Source of the DNA: Myxococcales bacterium
GTDB taxonomy: Bacteria > Myxococcota_A > Polyangia > Haliangiales > Haliangiaceae
DNA: 53,790 nucleotides
Assembly (NCBI GenBank): GCA_028287135.1
Contig: JAQBQE010000069.1
Span: 1-53,790, forward strand
Direction: 5' to 3'
Shown here piece by piece: positions 7,637-17,890 of this stretch. The position numbers were made by a program, and so were the translations under genes. A model generated the notes under the pieces. The model made no database searches and was not told where the DNA came from. It worked only from the letters and a program-made list of their open reading frames with translations. The stretch's first letter is position 1. Every line of letters starts with the position of its first letter.

Positions 7637-9081
7637 CGACGACGTCGCCGACCGAGGACCGCGACGAGTCCGAGCGCGAGCATGCCGGCACCGGTGCCGC
7701 CACCGCCGGCATCGAGCGAGCACCCCGGCAGCTCGTCGGCGTCGCCCCCGGGCTGGTTGCCGTTCCCGCTGCCGCCGCCGCTACCACCACCGCCACCCGC
7801 GCCGGGCACGGTCACCGTGATCGAGGTGGTCTGCGTGTTGCCCGATGCATCGGTCGCTTCCGCGGTCAGCGTGTGGTCGCCGGGGCCTGCCGCCGTCGCG
7901 TCCCATGTGAACTGGTACGGCGCGTCGACGTGCGAGCCGGCGTCGGCGCCATCGACGGTCAGCGTGACGTGATCGACCGCGACATCGTCACTCGCCGCCA
8001 CGACGACCGTCAGCGCGCCGCTCACCTCGTCGCCATGCGCCGGCGACTGGAACGCGAGCGTCGGCTTCGTCGTGTCCACCGTTCCCCCGCCACCGCCGCC
8101 ACCGCCGCCGCCGCCACCGCCGCCCGTCGCGATGCCGAAGAACTGCGCGGCCCGCAGCGTCGCGCAGATGCTCCGGTTCGTGAAGTACGCGCCCACCGTC
8201 GACGGACAGGCGCCTGCGGGATCGGTACCGACCGCGATCGCGTGACCCATGCCGCCGACGGTGTACGCGTCGACGACCACGGTCGTCCCGCTCGTGTACG
8301 TCTTGTGCGTCGTCGTGCCGATCATCTCGGTCGAGTCAGCGGTGGCATCGGCGCCGTGTGCATTCGTCCACTGCTCGACCAGCTCGGTCTGGTTCGCCGG
8401 CACCACCGTCGAGTCGGACGCGCCGTGCCAGATCTGGACGCGCGGATACGGACCCGCATGCGCGCCCCGCACGAGGTCACCCCATAGCGCCGGCGTCTTG
8501 CTGACGCCCGGGCTCTGGCAGCTGTAGGCCTCGTTGACGCTGGTCGCGCACTTGTACGGGAGCCCCGACATGATCGAGACCGCCGCGATCCGATCCGGCC
8601 AGGTCGCGGCGAGCACCGAAGCGAACGCCGCACCCGCCGAGAATCCGACGACGAACACCTTGGTCGAGTCCGCCGCGTGCGTCGCGATCGCCTTGTCGAC
8701 CATCTGGATGATCGACTGGTTCTCGCCCTGCCCACGCACGAGGTTCGCGGTGTCGCCGTACTCGCCCGCCCAGTTGAAGCAGCGGACCGGATTGTTGCTC
8801 GTGGACTGCTCGGGATAGACCACCGTGAACTTGTACTGGTCGGCGAGCGCGTTCCAGCCGGCCACCTCCATGTTCGCGGCGGTCTGCGTGCAGCCGTGCA
8901 TCACGACGACAATCGGGCGGCCTGCGGTCAGCCCCGAAGGAACGTACTCGTACATCGCGAGCCCGCCGGGATTCGATCCGAAGCCGGTGACTGCGGTCAG
9001 CGCGGCATTCGCCGTGCGGCTCGAGAGCACCACGGCAGCGAGGAGGGCGAGGAACCGAGGCAGCGTGCGGGCGATCTGCAT
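7633..9081 (-). CDS. Secreted PHB-depolymerase-family esterase with Ig-like domain and MYXO-CTERM tail (copy 1)
   Basis: A 482-residue protein. Signal peptide ends near residue 26 (TANAA). The catalytic domain (about 30-310) is of the Esterase_PHB/feruloyl-esterase type: oxyanion strand VVVMHGCTQTAANM, nucleophile VGFSAGAAFA, and a late GGMGHAI carrying the probable catalytic His. A run of about 14 Gly is followed by an Ig-like domain (about 335-425), a second Gly/Ser/Asn linker, and a MYXO-CTERM-type tail: GCS, a hydrophobic helix, then RRRRR. The tail should direct surface sorting and processing, as in other myxobacteria. Likely substrates are polyester or hydroxycinnamate esters. It is a paralogue of the next gene and has its own sigma54-like promoter. 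Confidence 0.9.
   Translation of the reverse strand: MQIARTLPRFLALLAAVVLSSRTANAALTAVTGFGSNPGGLAMYEYVPSGLTAGRPIVVVMHGCTQTAANMEVAGWNALADQYKFTVVYPEQSTSNNPVRCFNWAGEYGDTANLVRGQGENQSIIQMVDKAIATHAADSTKVFVVGFSAGAAFASVLAATWPDRIAAVSIMSGLPYKCATSVNEAYSCQSPGVSKTPALWGDLVRGAHAGPYPRVQIWHGASDSTVVPANQTELVEQWTNAHGADATADSTEMIGTTTHKTYTSGTTVVVDAYTVGGMGHAIAVGTDPAGACPSTVGAYFTNRSICATLRAAQFFGIATGGGGGGGGGGGGGGTVDTTKPTLAFQSPAHGDEVSGALTVVVAASDDVAVDHVTLTVDGADAGSHVDAPYQFTWDATAAGPGDHTLTAEATDASGNTQTTSITVTVPGAGGGGGSGGGSGNGNQPGGDADELPGCSLDAGGGGTGAGMLALGLVAVLGRRRRR
8089..8130. repeat. GCC/ACC trinucleotide tract encoding poly-Gly
   Basis: An in-frame tract of near-pure GCC/ACC triplets encodes the poly-Gly linker between the esterase and Ig-like domains. 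Such a tract can vary in length by slippage without breaking the frame. Confidence 0.6.
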
Positions 9082-9095
9082 GTGCGCGGCTCGGT

Positions 9096-9111
9096 TGCAC
9101 GCGATGTGCCC
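9096..9111 (-). promoter_or_regulatory. Putative sigma54 promoter of esterase copy 1
   Basis: Complement reads GGGCACATCGCGTGCA: GG, CAC and TGCA at exact -24/-12 spacing. The predicted start, about 9085, is a few bases before the ATG at 9081. Confidence 0.6.
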
Positions 9112-9148
9112 GGCGGATCCGCGCTCGGTCGGTGCCGGAGCGTCGCCA

Positions 9149-9168
9149 CTGTTGGTTCACGCCAACAG
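9149..9168. promoter_or_regulatory. Putative activator site C (perfect palindrome)
   Basis: CTGTTGG-TTCACG-CCAACAG, a perfect 7-bp inverted repeat with a 6-bp spacer. It is centred about 74 nt upstream of the predicted sigma54 start of esterase copy 1. Confidence 0.6.
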
Positions 9169-9214
9169 GCGGCACTCGCGATCGTGGGCCCGGCCCTACA
9201 TCCGCGACCTGCCT

Positions 9215-10354
9215 TCAGCCCCGTGCGCGACGCCGGCGGAGACCGAGCAGCGCCAGCATCGCGAGCCACGTCGGCTCGGGTCCCGCGCTGCAGCCGGATC
9301 CACCGTCGACGGCGCCCGCACCGTGGTCACCGCCGTCACCGCCGCCACCCTCACCACTGCCACTGCCACTGCCGCTGCCGCTGCCATCGCCGTCGCCACC
9401 GCTGGTGAGCCCGAAGAACTGCGCGGCGCGCAGCGTCGAGCACACGCCCTTGTCGACGAAGTAGCTCCCGGTCGTGCCGCTGCATGCTCCGAGCGGATCG
9501 GTACCGACGACGATCGCGTGCCCCATCCCCGCGATCCGGTAGCTCTCGACCACGACGCTGCCGCCGCTCGCGTACGTCGTGCGCACGGCGCTACCGATCG
9601 TCTCGGACTCCGGTGCCGCGGTGATGCCGTGCACGTTGGTCCACTGATCGACGAGCTCGTCGGCGTTCTTCGGCGCGACGGTGGTATCGGTCGCGCCCTG
9701 CCAGATCTGCACCTTGGGCCACGTCCCGGTGAACCCGCCACTCGCGGTGCGCACGAGGGTTCCCCACGCCGCCGGAGTCCTGTCGACGCCGGGGTTCAGG
9801 CAGCTGAACGCACCGTTGACCGTGGTCGCGCAGCGATACGGCAGGCCCGACATGATCGCGCCGGCGGCGAACCGCTCCGGCCAGGTCGCGAGCATCACCG
9901 CGGTGAACCCGGCGCCCGCCGAGAACCCGACGACGAACACGCGCTTGGCATCGATCCCGTGCGTCGCGATCTGGGCATCGATCATCGCCATGATCGACGC
10001 GTTCTCGCCCTGGCCGCGCACGAGGTTCGCCGGATCCCCGTTCTCGCCGGCCCAGTTGAAGCAGCGGACCGGATTGTTCGCCGTCGTCTGCTCCGGGTAG
10101 AGCACCGCGAACTTGTACTCGTCCGCGATCGCCTGCCAGCCAGCGTTCTCCATCGCCGCCGCGCTCTGCGTGCAGCCGTGCAGCACGACGACCATCGGCG
10201 CGTTCGCGGGGAGGCCCGCCGGAATGTATTCGTACGCGCTCAGCCCACCGGGGTTGGCGCCAAAGCTCGCGACCGGTGACATCGCGCCGGCGTGGGAAAC
10301 GGTGGACGTGGTGGCAGCAATCGCGATCGAGAGACACAGAACACGAGTGAGCAT
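9215..10354 (-). CDS. Secreted PHB-depolymerase-family esterase with MYXO-CTERM tail (copy 2)
   Basis: The ATG is preceded by a good GGAGGA site and gives 379 residues with a signal peptide (about 1-22). The catalytic domain closely resembles copy 1: VVVLHGCTQSAAAM, VGFSAGAGFT and GMGHAIVVG. There is no Ig-like domain; a Gly/Ser/Asp linker leads straight to a MYXO-CTERM tail (GCSAGPEPTWLAMLALLG, then RRRRARG). It is a tandem duplicate of the gene at 7633-9081, and the loss or gain of the Ig-like domain is the main difference. A sigma54-like promoter at 10377-10392 and operator-like sites lie between it and the divergent activator gene. Confidence 0.9.
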   Translation of the reverse strand: MLTRVLCLSIAIAATTSTVSHAGAMSPVASFGANPGGLSAYEYIPAGLPANAPMVVVLHGCTQSAAAMENAGWQAIADEYKFAVLYPEQTTANNPVRCFNWAGENGDPANLVRGQGENASIMAMIDAQIATHGIDAKRVFVVGFSAGAGFTAVMLATWPERFAAGAIMSGLPYRCATTVNGAFSCLNPGVDRTPAAWGTLVRTASGGFTGTWPKVQIWQGATDTTVAPKNADELVDQWTNVHGITAAPESETIGSAVRTTYASGGSVVVESYRIAGMGHAIVVGTDPLGACSGTTGSYFVDKGVCSTLRAAQFFGLTSGGDGDGSGSGSGSGSGEGGGGDGGDHGAGAVDGGSGCSAGPEPTWLAMLALLGLRRRRARG

Positions 10355-10376
10355 GAATCCTCCGGCGCGGTTCGTG

Positions 10377-10392
10377 TGCACCTCGCATGCCT
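10377..10392 (-). promoter_or_regulatory. Putative sigma54 promoter of esterase copy 2
   Basis: Complement reads AGGCATGCGAGGTGCA, with GG and GC 10 nt apart and CAY/TGCW preserved. The predicted start is about 10366, giving a 12-nt leader with the GGAGGA ribosome site. Confidence 0.6.
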
Positions 10393-10398
10393 CCTCCT

Positions 10399-10418
10399 CC
10401 GATGGCCACCCCCAACAG
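10399..10418. promoter_or_regulatory. Putative activator site D
   Basis: CCGATGG-N6-CCAACAG, 12 of 14 matches to the palindrome, between the divergent esterase and activator genes. A weaker copy with core TTGG-N6-CCA is centred 30 bp away at about 10438, echoing the 31-bp spacing of sites A and B. Confidence 0.4.
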
Positions 10419-10432
10419 GCACGACTCCTGCT
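10417..10432 (+). promoter_or_regulatory. Possible sigma54 promoter of the activator gene
   Basis: AGGCACGACTCCTGCT matches -24/-12 spacing and lies about 35 nt before the ATG at 10466. A TACTCT hexamer at 10454-10459 (6 nt before the ATG) is an alternative sigma70-type -10, so either or both could drive the gene. Confidence 0.4.
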
Positions 10433-10465
10433 TGGGCGATCCCAGTGACCTGGTACTCTCGGCCG

Positions 10466-11779
10466 ATGGACGACGTCCCCCGAACGCGGCTGCAGCCCCG
10501 ACCGGTGCGGCTCGTTCATCGCTTGCGGATCTCCGTCGAGGACGGGCCGGACCGCGGGACGCAGTGCGCGCCGGACGATGGCGCCTCGATCGCGATCGGC
10601 ACGAGCAGCGACAACGCGCTCGTGCTCACCGATCCGACCGTCAGCCGCTATCACCTCGAGCTGCGCCGCGCGGCCGGGGGACTCCAGATCACCGATCTCG
10701 GGAGCCGCAACGGAACCTGGGTCGGCCCGGTCCGGATCGAGCGCGCGGTGGTCCCGGCAGGCACGCGACTCAAGCTCGGTGACACCATGATCGCGGTCGA
10801 CGATGCGGGCTCGGGCATCGCACCGCCGCTGACCGATGCACCACGCCCCTCCGATCTCGTCGGCGACAGCGACGGGATCCGGGAGGTCGCGCGCCTGGTC
10901 CACAAGCTCGCGCGGGTTGACTCGTCGGTCCTGATCCAGGGAGAGACCGGCGTCGGCAAGGAGGTGGTCGCGCGCGCGATCCACGAGGCGAGCCCGCGCC
11001 GCGGTGGTGAGCTCGTCGTGGTCGATTGCGGCTCGCTACCGGCCACGCTGATCGCATCGATCCTGTTCGGTCACGAGAAGGGCTCGTTCACCGGCGCAGA
11101 TCAGCGACGCACCGGCGCGTTCGAGCGGGCGAACGGCGGCACGGTGCTGCTCGACGAGATCGGCGAGCTCCCGCTCGAGGTCCAGCCCGCCCTGCTCGGC
11201 GTGCTCGAGCGTCGCGCCTTCACGCGGGTCGGCGGCGCGCAGCAGATCGACGTCGACGTCCGGATCCTCGCCGCGACCCACCGTGATCTGCGCGCGGAGG
11301 TCAACGCAGGCCGGTTCCGCGCCGACCTCTACTACCGGCTCGCGGTCGCCAAGATCATGATCCCGCCGCTGCGCGAGCGTCCAGAGGACGTCGAGCCGCT
11401 GGTCATGCACTTCGTACAGAAGCTGACCGGCGTGGCCGAGCTCGGCCCGCTGTCGACGGCGCTCGAGGCACTGCGAGCTCACCCGTGGACCGGCAACGTC
11501 CGCGAGCTCCGCAACGTGATCGAGGCGGCGATCGTGATGGGCGAGCTCGATCTCGGCGGCGAACGGCGCGCCACCGTCGATGCGAGCCCGCCATCGACCG
11601 CCGCGCAGGTCGTCGCGTATCGCGATGCACGCGCTGCGGCGCTGACGCGGTTCGAGGTCGACTACCTCAAGGACCTGATCGAGCGGACCGAGGGCAACGC
11701 GTCGGAGGCGGCGCGTCTCGCGCGGATGGACCGACCGTACCTGCTCACCCTGCTCCGCAAGCACGGGCTGCGGACGTAG
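10466..11779 (+). CDS. FHA-domain sigma54-dependent transcriptional activator
   Basis: A 437-residue bacterial enhancer-binding protein. FHA domain at about 38-108 (SRYHLEL and DLGSRNGTWV hold the phosphothreonine-binding residues). AAA+ domain at about 130-360: Walker A GETGVGKE (159-166), sigma54-contact loop GSFTGA (206-211, the GAFTGA motif with Ser), Walker B VLLDEIG (227-233) and arginine-finger region FRADLYYRL. A Fis-type HTH occupies the last 45 residues. The FHA domain replaces the usual receiver, so input should be a Thr-phosphorylated partner, plausibly made by a Ser/Thr kinase such as the one at 5050. sigma54-like promoters of three nearby hydrolase genes make them the obvious targets. 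Confidence 0.93.
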   Translation: MDDVPRTRLQPRPVRLVHRLRISVEDGPDRGTQCAPDDGASIAIGTSSDNALVLTDPTVSRYHLELRRAAGGLQITDLGSRNGTWVGPVRIERAVVPAGTRLKLGDTMIAVDDAGSGIAPPLTDAPRPSDLVGDSDGIREVARLVHKLARVDSSVLIQGETGVGKEVVARAIHEASPRRGGELVVVDCGSLPATLIASILFGHEKGSFTGADQRRTGAFERANGGTVLLDEIGELPLEVQPALLGVLERRAFTRVGGAQQIDVDVRILAATHRDLRAEVNAGRFRADLYYRLAVAKIMIPPLRERPEDVEPLVMHFVQKLTGVAELGPLSTALEALRAHPWTGNVRELRNVIEAAIVMGELDLGGERRATVDASPPSTAAQVVAYRDARAAALTRFEVDYLKDLIERTEGNASEAARLARMDRPYLLTLLRKHGLRT

Positions 11780-11782
11780 CAG

Positions 11783-12313
11783 TCAGGCGCGGCCGGTCGG
11801 TTCGTTCTTGATCCGCGGCAATAGCATCACGAAGTTGCACGGCTTGAACCGATGGTCGAGCTGCGGGATCAGGATCTTCTCGACGCCGAGACGGACCCCG
11901 GCGTTGGAGCCGGGCAGCAGGAACACGTACGTCGATCCGCACAGCGCAGCCTCGGCGCGGCTCTGGATCGTCGACGTGCCGATCTCCTCGAACGACAGCC
12001 AGCGAAACAGCTCGCCGAATCCTGGGATCTGCTTGGTCACCAGCGGCGCCAGGGCCTCCGGCGTCACATCGCGTGGTGTGACGCCGGTGCCGCCGGTCGC
12101 GATCACGACGTCGACACCAGGATCTGCGATCCACTGGGCGAGCTGCGCGCGGATGATCAGCTCGGAATCGACGACGATCGTGCGCGCGACGATCGTGTGA
12201 CCGACCTCGGAGAGTCGATCGGCGATCAGCTTGCCCGACGTGTCGGTCTCGAGGGTGCGGGTGTCGGAGACAGTCAGCACGGCGACGTTGACGGGAATGA
12301 ACTCGCGCTCCAT
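11783..12313 (-). CDS. moaB: Molybdenum cofactor biosynthesis protein MoaB
   Basis: A 176-residue MoaB/Mog-family protein, which adenylylates molybdopterin before metal insertion. Visible motifs are VAVLTVSDTRTLETDTSG at the N-terminus, VIATGGTGVTPRDVTPEA (the GGTG substrate loop) and a late LPGSNAGV that binds the pterin pyrophosphate. Length fits MoaB. TAAGGT at 12320-12325 (complement) ends 6 nt before the ATG. It is divergent from the lipoprotein gene at 12347 across only 33 bp, and its stop lies 3 nt from that of the activator gene. Confidence 0.92.
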   Translation of the reverse strand: MEREFIPVNVAVLTVSDTRTLETDTSGKLIADRLSEVGHTIVARTIVVDSELIIRAQLAQWIADPGVDVVIATGGTGVTPRDVTPEALAPLVTKQIPGFGELFRWLSFEEIGTSTIQSRAEAALCGSTYVFLLPGSNAGVRLGVEKILIPQLDHRFKPCNFVMLLPRIKNEPTGRA

Positions 12314-12319
12314 CCGCGC

Positions 12320-12339
12320 ACCTTACCGCGTGATAGCGT
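12320..12339. promoter_or_regulatory. Back-to-back putative -10 elements (moaB and lipoprotein)
   Basis: TAAGGT at 12320-12325 on the complement is 6 nt before the moaB start. TAGCGT at 12334-12339 on the plus strand is 7 nt before the ATG at 12347. The whole divergent intergenic space is 33 bp. Confidence 0.45.
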
Positions 12340-12346
12340 GAGGGGA

Positions 12347-13198
12347 ATGCGGTCGGTTGTGCTTGTGCTCCTGGCGTGCGGCTGCAATCAGGTGTTCGGG
12401 ATCGAGGACACGCTCCTCGTCGATGCGGGTGCCGGCGGCCCCGATCTCGACAAGGATGGCGTGATCGACTTTGTCGACGACTGCTTCGCAGCAGCGGCCG
12501 ATGCCGACATCTCCTCCGACGGCGATACGCTCGCGAACGCCGACGATCCGTGTCCCCTCGATGCGGACGAGGATCCAGCGGACGGCGATGCCGACGGGAT
12601 CCCCGACACCTGCGATCCCTTCCCGGCGATCCCGGGAGACCGCTTGCTCTGCCTGATGGCGTTCCAGGATCCGGCGGTCACGTCGGCACTGTTCAGGACC
12701 CGCGAGGGCGAGCTTGGCTGGGACCTCGCCGGCGCGCCGACCGCCGAGACGGTCGGAGACTCACGCATCCTGGTCGCCACCACCGACCGGATCGAGCGCG
12801 CGCCCTCGACGACCTACGATGTCGCCGCCGACTACACGGCCGCAAGCCAGGCATCCGTGCTCAGGGTCTCGTTGCGTGCCGGCGTCGATTCGGCGGAATT
12901 CGACGTGGCCTGCGGCACCGCGGGCGGGCGCGCGATGACGTACGTCGGGAGCGTGGGCACCGGCTCCTCGGCCACGATTCCCTTCGCGATGGCTGACCGG
13001 CTCCGGATCCGCGCCACGATCCAGGGCAGCGGCAGCGCGAACTCCGTGCGCTGCAAGGTGTCCACGGGTGGTCAGAGCGTGGAGTACGCGAACGCTCCGT
13101 TCCTGCGCGCCGGTCGGTTCGGGCTGCAGGCCACGGGGTGGAACGTCGTGGTGGGCGCGGTCGCCGTGTACACCCGCGACAATACGCCGGTGTTGTAG
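12347..13198 (+). CDS. Lipoprotein with calcium-binding (thrombospondin type-3-like) repeats
   Basis: A 283-residue protein with lipoprotein signal MRSVVLVLLACGCNQVFG; the CNQVFG context right after the lipidated Cys is common in Myxococcota lipoproteins. Residues about 35-95 carry Asp-rich repeats of the D-x-D-x-D-G-x-x-D type (DKDGVIDFVDDC, DADGIPDTCDPFP), which bind calcium in thrombospondin type-3 modules. The C-terminal 170 residues look like a beta-sandwich of lectin/glucanase-like character (LRAGVDSAEFDVACG, FGLQATGWNVVVGAVAVY). Probably surface exposed and ligand binding; ligand unknown. Confidence 0.8.
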   Translation: MRSVVLVLLACGCNQVFGIEDTLLVDAGAGGPDLDKDGVIDFVDDCFAAAADADISSDGDTLANADDPCPLDADEDPADGDADGIPDTCDPFPAIPGDRLLCLMAFQDPAVTSALFRTREGELGWDLAGAPTAETVGDSRILVATTDRIERAPSTTYDVAADYTAASQASVLRVSLRAGVDSAEFDVACGTAGGRAMTYVGSVGTGSSATIPFAMADRLRIRATIQGSGSANSVRCKVSTGGQSVEYANAPFLRAGRFGLQATGWNVVVGAVAVYTRDNTPVL

Positions 13199-13203
13199 GT
13201 CGA

Positions 13204-15761
<2,558 letters not shown>

Positions 15762-15762
<1 letters not shown>

Positions 15763-16391
15763 CAGCTGTTCAACACGGAGGTGATGCGCTTCGTGACCTC
15801 GTCCGGATCACCCACCCCGTCGACCCGCTTGAGAATTCCCTTGGCCATGTAGAACGGCACGATCGGTGCGGTCTCCGAGTGATACTTCTGCACGCGCGTG
15901 GTCACCGCCTCGATGGTGTCGTCCTTGCGGTGCTGGAGCCGATCCGCGATCTCCGCGGGCGGCGGGTTGTACTTGAGGTGATAGATCTTGCCGGTCACGG
16001 GATCGGTGCGGCGCCCGACCGCGCGCTCCTCGAGCAGCTGGTCGGGGACCTCGAGCAGCACGACCGCATCGAGATCAAACCCCGCCCTGGTCATCGCATC
16101 ATCGAGCGCCTGCGCCTGGGGCTGCGTCCGCGGGAAGCCATCGAGCATGAAGCCCTTGGCGGCATCCGGCTTGGCGACGCGCTCGAGGATCATCCCGATC
16201 ACGACGTCGTCAGGCACCAGCCTGCCGGCCTTCATGAAGCCGTCGGCGGCGATTCCGAGCTCCGTACCCTCCTTCACAGCCGCGCGCAGCATGTCGCCGC
16301 TCGAGATGTGGGGGATCTTGTACGTCTCGATCAGCCTGGCCGCCTGCGTGCCCTTTCCAGCACCAGGAGGTCCGACGAGGATCATGCGCAT
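15762..16391 (-). CDS. adk: Adenylate kinase
   Basis: A 209-residue enzyme interconverting ATP + AMP and 2 ADP. P-loop GPPGAGKGT lies at residues 7-15, the AMP-binding DGFPRT is intact, and the long LID segment (GRRTDPVTGKIYHLKYNPPP) lacks the zinc cysteines found in some bacterial forms. In-frame starts lie at 16391, 16400 and a TTG at 16427; I chose the one that leaves MRMILVGPP, the family-typical N-terminus. It is transcribed with leuS downstream. Confidence 0.97.
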
Positions 16392-16465
16392 GGGGCGCAT
16401 CAAAGCATTCGCGCCGCGCCCACGCAATCGACCGGCAACTAGATGATCAGGTAACCTTGTCGCGC

Positions 16466-16858
16466 GTGACCGACCGGAGATCCATGGCCCCCGTGCCGAC
16501 CTGGTTCAGGGTCGGGTGCGGGCTGATGGCCGCGCTGTTCGGGCTCTGCGTCGTCCTCCAGGTCAACGATCCCGACCCGCTGCGGTGGATGATGATCTAC
16601 GGCATGGCGGCGGTCACGACGGCGCTGCTCCCGGCCAACAAACCCGTCGCGGCGATCGCGCTGATCGTCGGTCTGATCGCACTCGCCTGGGCGATGTACC
16701 TGATCCAGTCGATCTGGGGCGTCGTCGCCCTGTCCGACGTCGTCGAAAAGATGAGCGAGAAGGGCGGAGCGGTCGAGGTCGAGCGCGAGGCCGGTGGCCT
16801 GATGATCGAGGGCGTGTGGCTGCTGTTCGCCGCGAGCTTCCGCGGCACCCGCGCCTAG
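16466..16858 (+). CDS. TMEM220-like small membrane protein
   Basis: A 130-residue protein with three or four TM helices. The segment LQVNDPDPLRWMMIYG is the hallmark of the transmembrane family 220 group (Q-x-N-D-P-D-P-x-x-W-x-x-Y). Molecular function is not known. The start is uncertain: a TTG at 16457, this GTG at 16466 and an ATG at 16484 are all in frame. I prefer the GTG because a TAACCT hexamer at 16452-16457 precedes it by 8 nt, as in neighbouring genes. The stop shares a CTAG with the convergent GNAT gene. Confidence 0.75.
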   Translation: MTDRRSMAPVPTWFRVGCGLMAALFGLCVVLQVNDPDPLRWMMIYGMAAVTTALLPANKPVAAIALIVGLIALAWAMYLIQSIWGVVALSDVVEKMSEKGGAVEVEREAGGLMIEGVWLLFAASFRGTRA

Positions 16859-17295
16859 GGCGTGCGCAGCATCTCGATGTGCGGGATGCCGTCCTCGTCG
16901 TAGGGCTCCGATGCCCGCACGAAGCCGAGGTCGCCGTAGAACTTCTCGAGGTGAGCCTGCGCACCGATCCGGACGGTCACCGGGCCCACCGCCGCGAGCG
17001 CTCGCTGCATCAGCTCCTTGCCCAGGCCCGTGCCGCGCGCCTCCTGCGCCGTGATCACGCGCCCGATCGAGGCCTCGGCGAACTTCACACCTGCGGGCAC
17101 CAGCCGGCAGTACGCGTGGATCCTGCGCGTCTCGTCCTCGGCCCACAGGTGCCGACACTGCGGATCGGCACCGTCGGCATCGAGGTACGCACAGTTCTGC
17201 TCGACGACGAACACCCGCTCACGCAGCGCCGTGATCGCATAGAGCTCGCGCACGGCGAGCTCGGCGAATGCGCGATCGTACCAGCTCAGCGCCAC
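16855..17295 (-). CDS. ElaA-type GNAT N-acetyltransferase
   Basis: A 146-residue GNAT protein. N-terminal LYAITALRERVFVVEQNCAY and the pyrophosphate-binding loop VITAQEARGTGLGKELM (acetyl-CoA P-loop, about 80-96) match the ElaA group. The substrate is unknown. The GTG start is supported by TAGCGT at 17302-17307 (complement), 6 nt upstream; there is no Shine-Dalgarno. It is divergent from the LOG-family gene across 32 bp. Confidence 0.88.
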   Translation of the reverse strand: MALSWYDRAFAELAVRELYAITALRERVFVVEQNCAYLDADGADPQCRHLWAEDETRRIHAYCRLVPAGVKFAEASIGRVITAQEARGTGLGKELMQRALAAVGPVTVRIGAQAHLEKFYGDLGFVRASEPYDEDGIPHIEMLRTP

Positions 17296-17301
17296 AGCCC
17301 G

Positions 17302-17321
17302 ACGCTAGCATGCGGTAGGTT
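17302..17321. promoter_or_regulatory. Back-to-back putative -10 elements (GNAT and LOG-family genes)
   Basis: TAGCGT (complement, 17302-17307) and TAGGTT (plus, 17316-17321) each end exactly 6 nt before their start codons in a 32-bp divergent spacer. Confidence 0.5.
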
Positions 17322-17327
17322 CGCGCC

Positions 17328-17864
17328 ATGCGATCGGTCTGCGTGTTCCTGTCCTCGTCGCAAGGACGCCCGGCCGACGTCGCCGCGATCGAGGCGCTGG
17401 CACGTGAGCTCGTACGGCGCGATCTCACGCTGGTGTACGGCGGCGCGCACCGCGGGTTGATGGGGGTGCTCGCGGACGCCGCCCTCGCCGCGGGCGGTCG
17501 GGTGATCGGGGTGATCCCGCAGGCGCTGGTCGACTTCGAGGTCGCGCACACCGGGCTGACCGAGCAGCACGTCGTCGAGACGATGCACCAGCGCAAGGCG
17601 ATGATGTTCACGCTCGCAGATGCGTTCGTGGTGGCGCCCGGCGGGTTTGGCACCCTCGAGGAAGCGTTCGAGCAGCTCACCGGAATGCAGCTCGGCTATC
17701 ACACCAAGCCGATCGTGTTCCTCGATGTCGAGGGGTTCTGGTCGGCCATGGGCTCGTTTCTTGACCACGCCGCCGCGATCGGCGTGCTCCGACCGGAGGT
17801 CCGCACGCTGTTTCGCACCGCGTCGACCGCGACCACGGCGATCGACATGCTCGCCGGGTCGTGA
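17328..17864 (+). CDS. LOG-family (TIGR00730) nucleotide phosphoribohydrolase
   Basis: A 178-residue Rossmann-fold protein. The catalytic signature PGGFGTLEE lies at 104-112 and the phosphate-binding YGGAHRGLMG in the N-terminal third. The family releases a free base from nucleoside 5'-monophosphates; plant and some bacterial members activate cytokinins, while most bacterial members probably act in nucleotide salvage. Length and motifs are complete. It probably starts from a leaderless-type promoter. Confidence 0.92.
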   Translation: MRSVCVFLSSSQGRPADVAAIEALARELVRRDLTLVYGGAHRGLMGVLADAALAAGGRVIGVIPQALVDFEVAHTGLTEQHVVETMHQRKAMMFTLADAFVVAPGGFGTLEEAFEQLTGMQLGYHTKPIVFLDVEGFWSAMGSFLDHAAAIGVLRPEVRTLFRTASTATTAIDMLAGS

Positions 17865-17890
17865 ACCACGGGGCGCCGGGCGTCCTATGC

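Noticed and set aside
8089..8130. GCC/ACC tract as a non-coding satellite
   Set aside because: It stays in frame and encodes a Gly linker between two domains.
8825..10279. Long plus-strand open frame (484 codons) across both esterase genes
   Set aside because: It is antisense to two genes with clear motifs, has the Arg/His-rich composition of a shadow frame, and spans the gap between them.
11852..12346. In-frame N-terminal extension of the repeat lipoprotein across moaB
   Set aside because: Antisense to moaB, and a lipoprotein signal starts at 12347.
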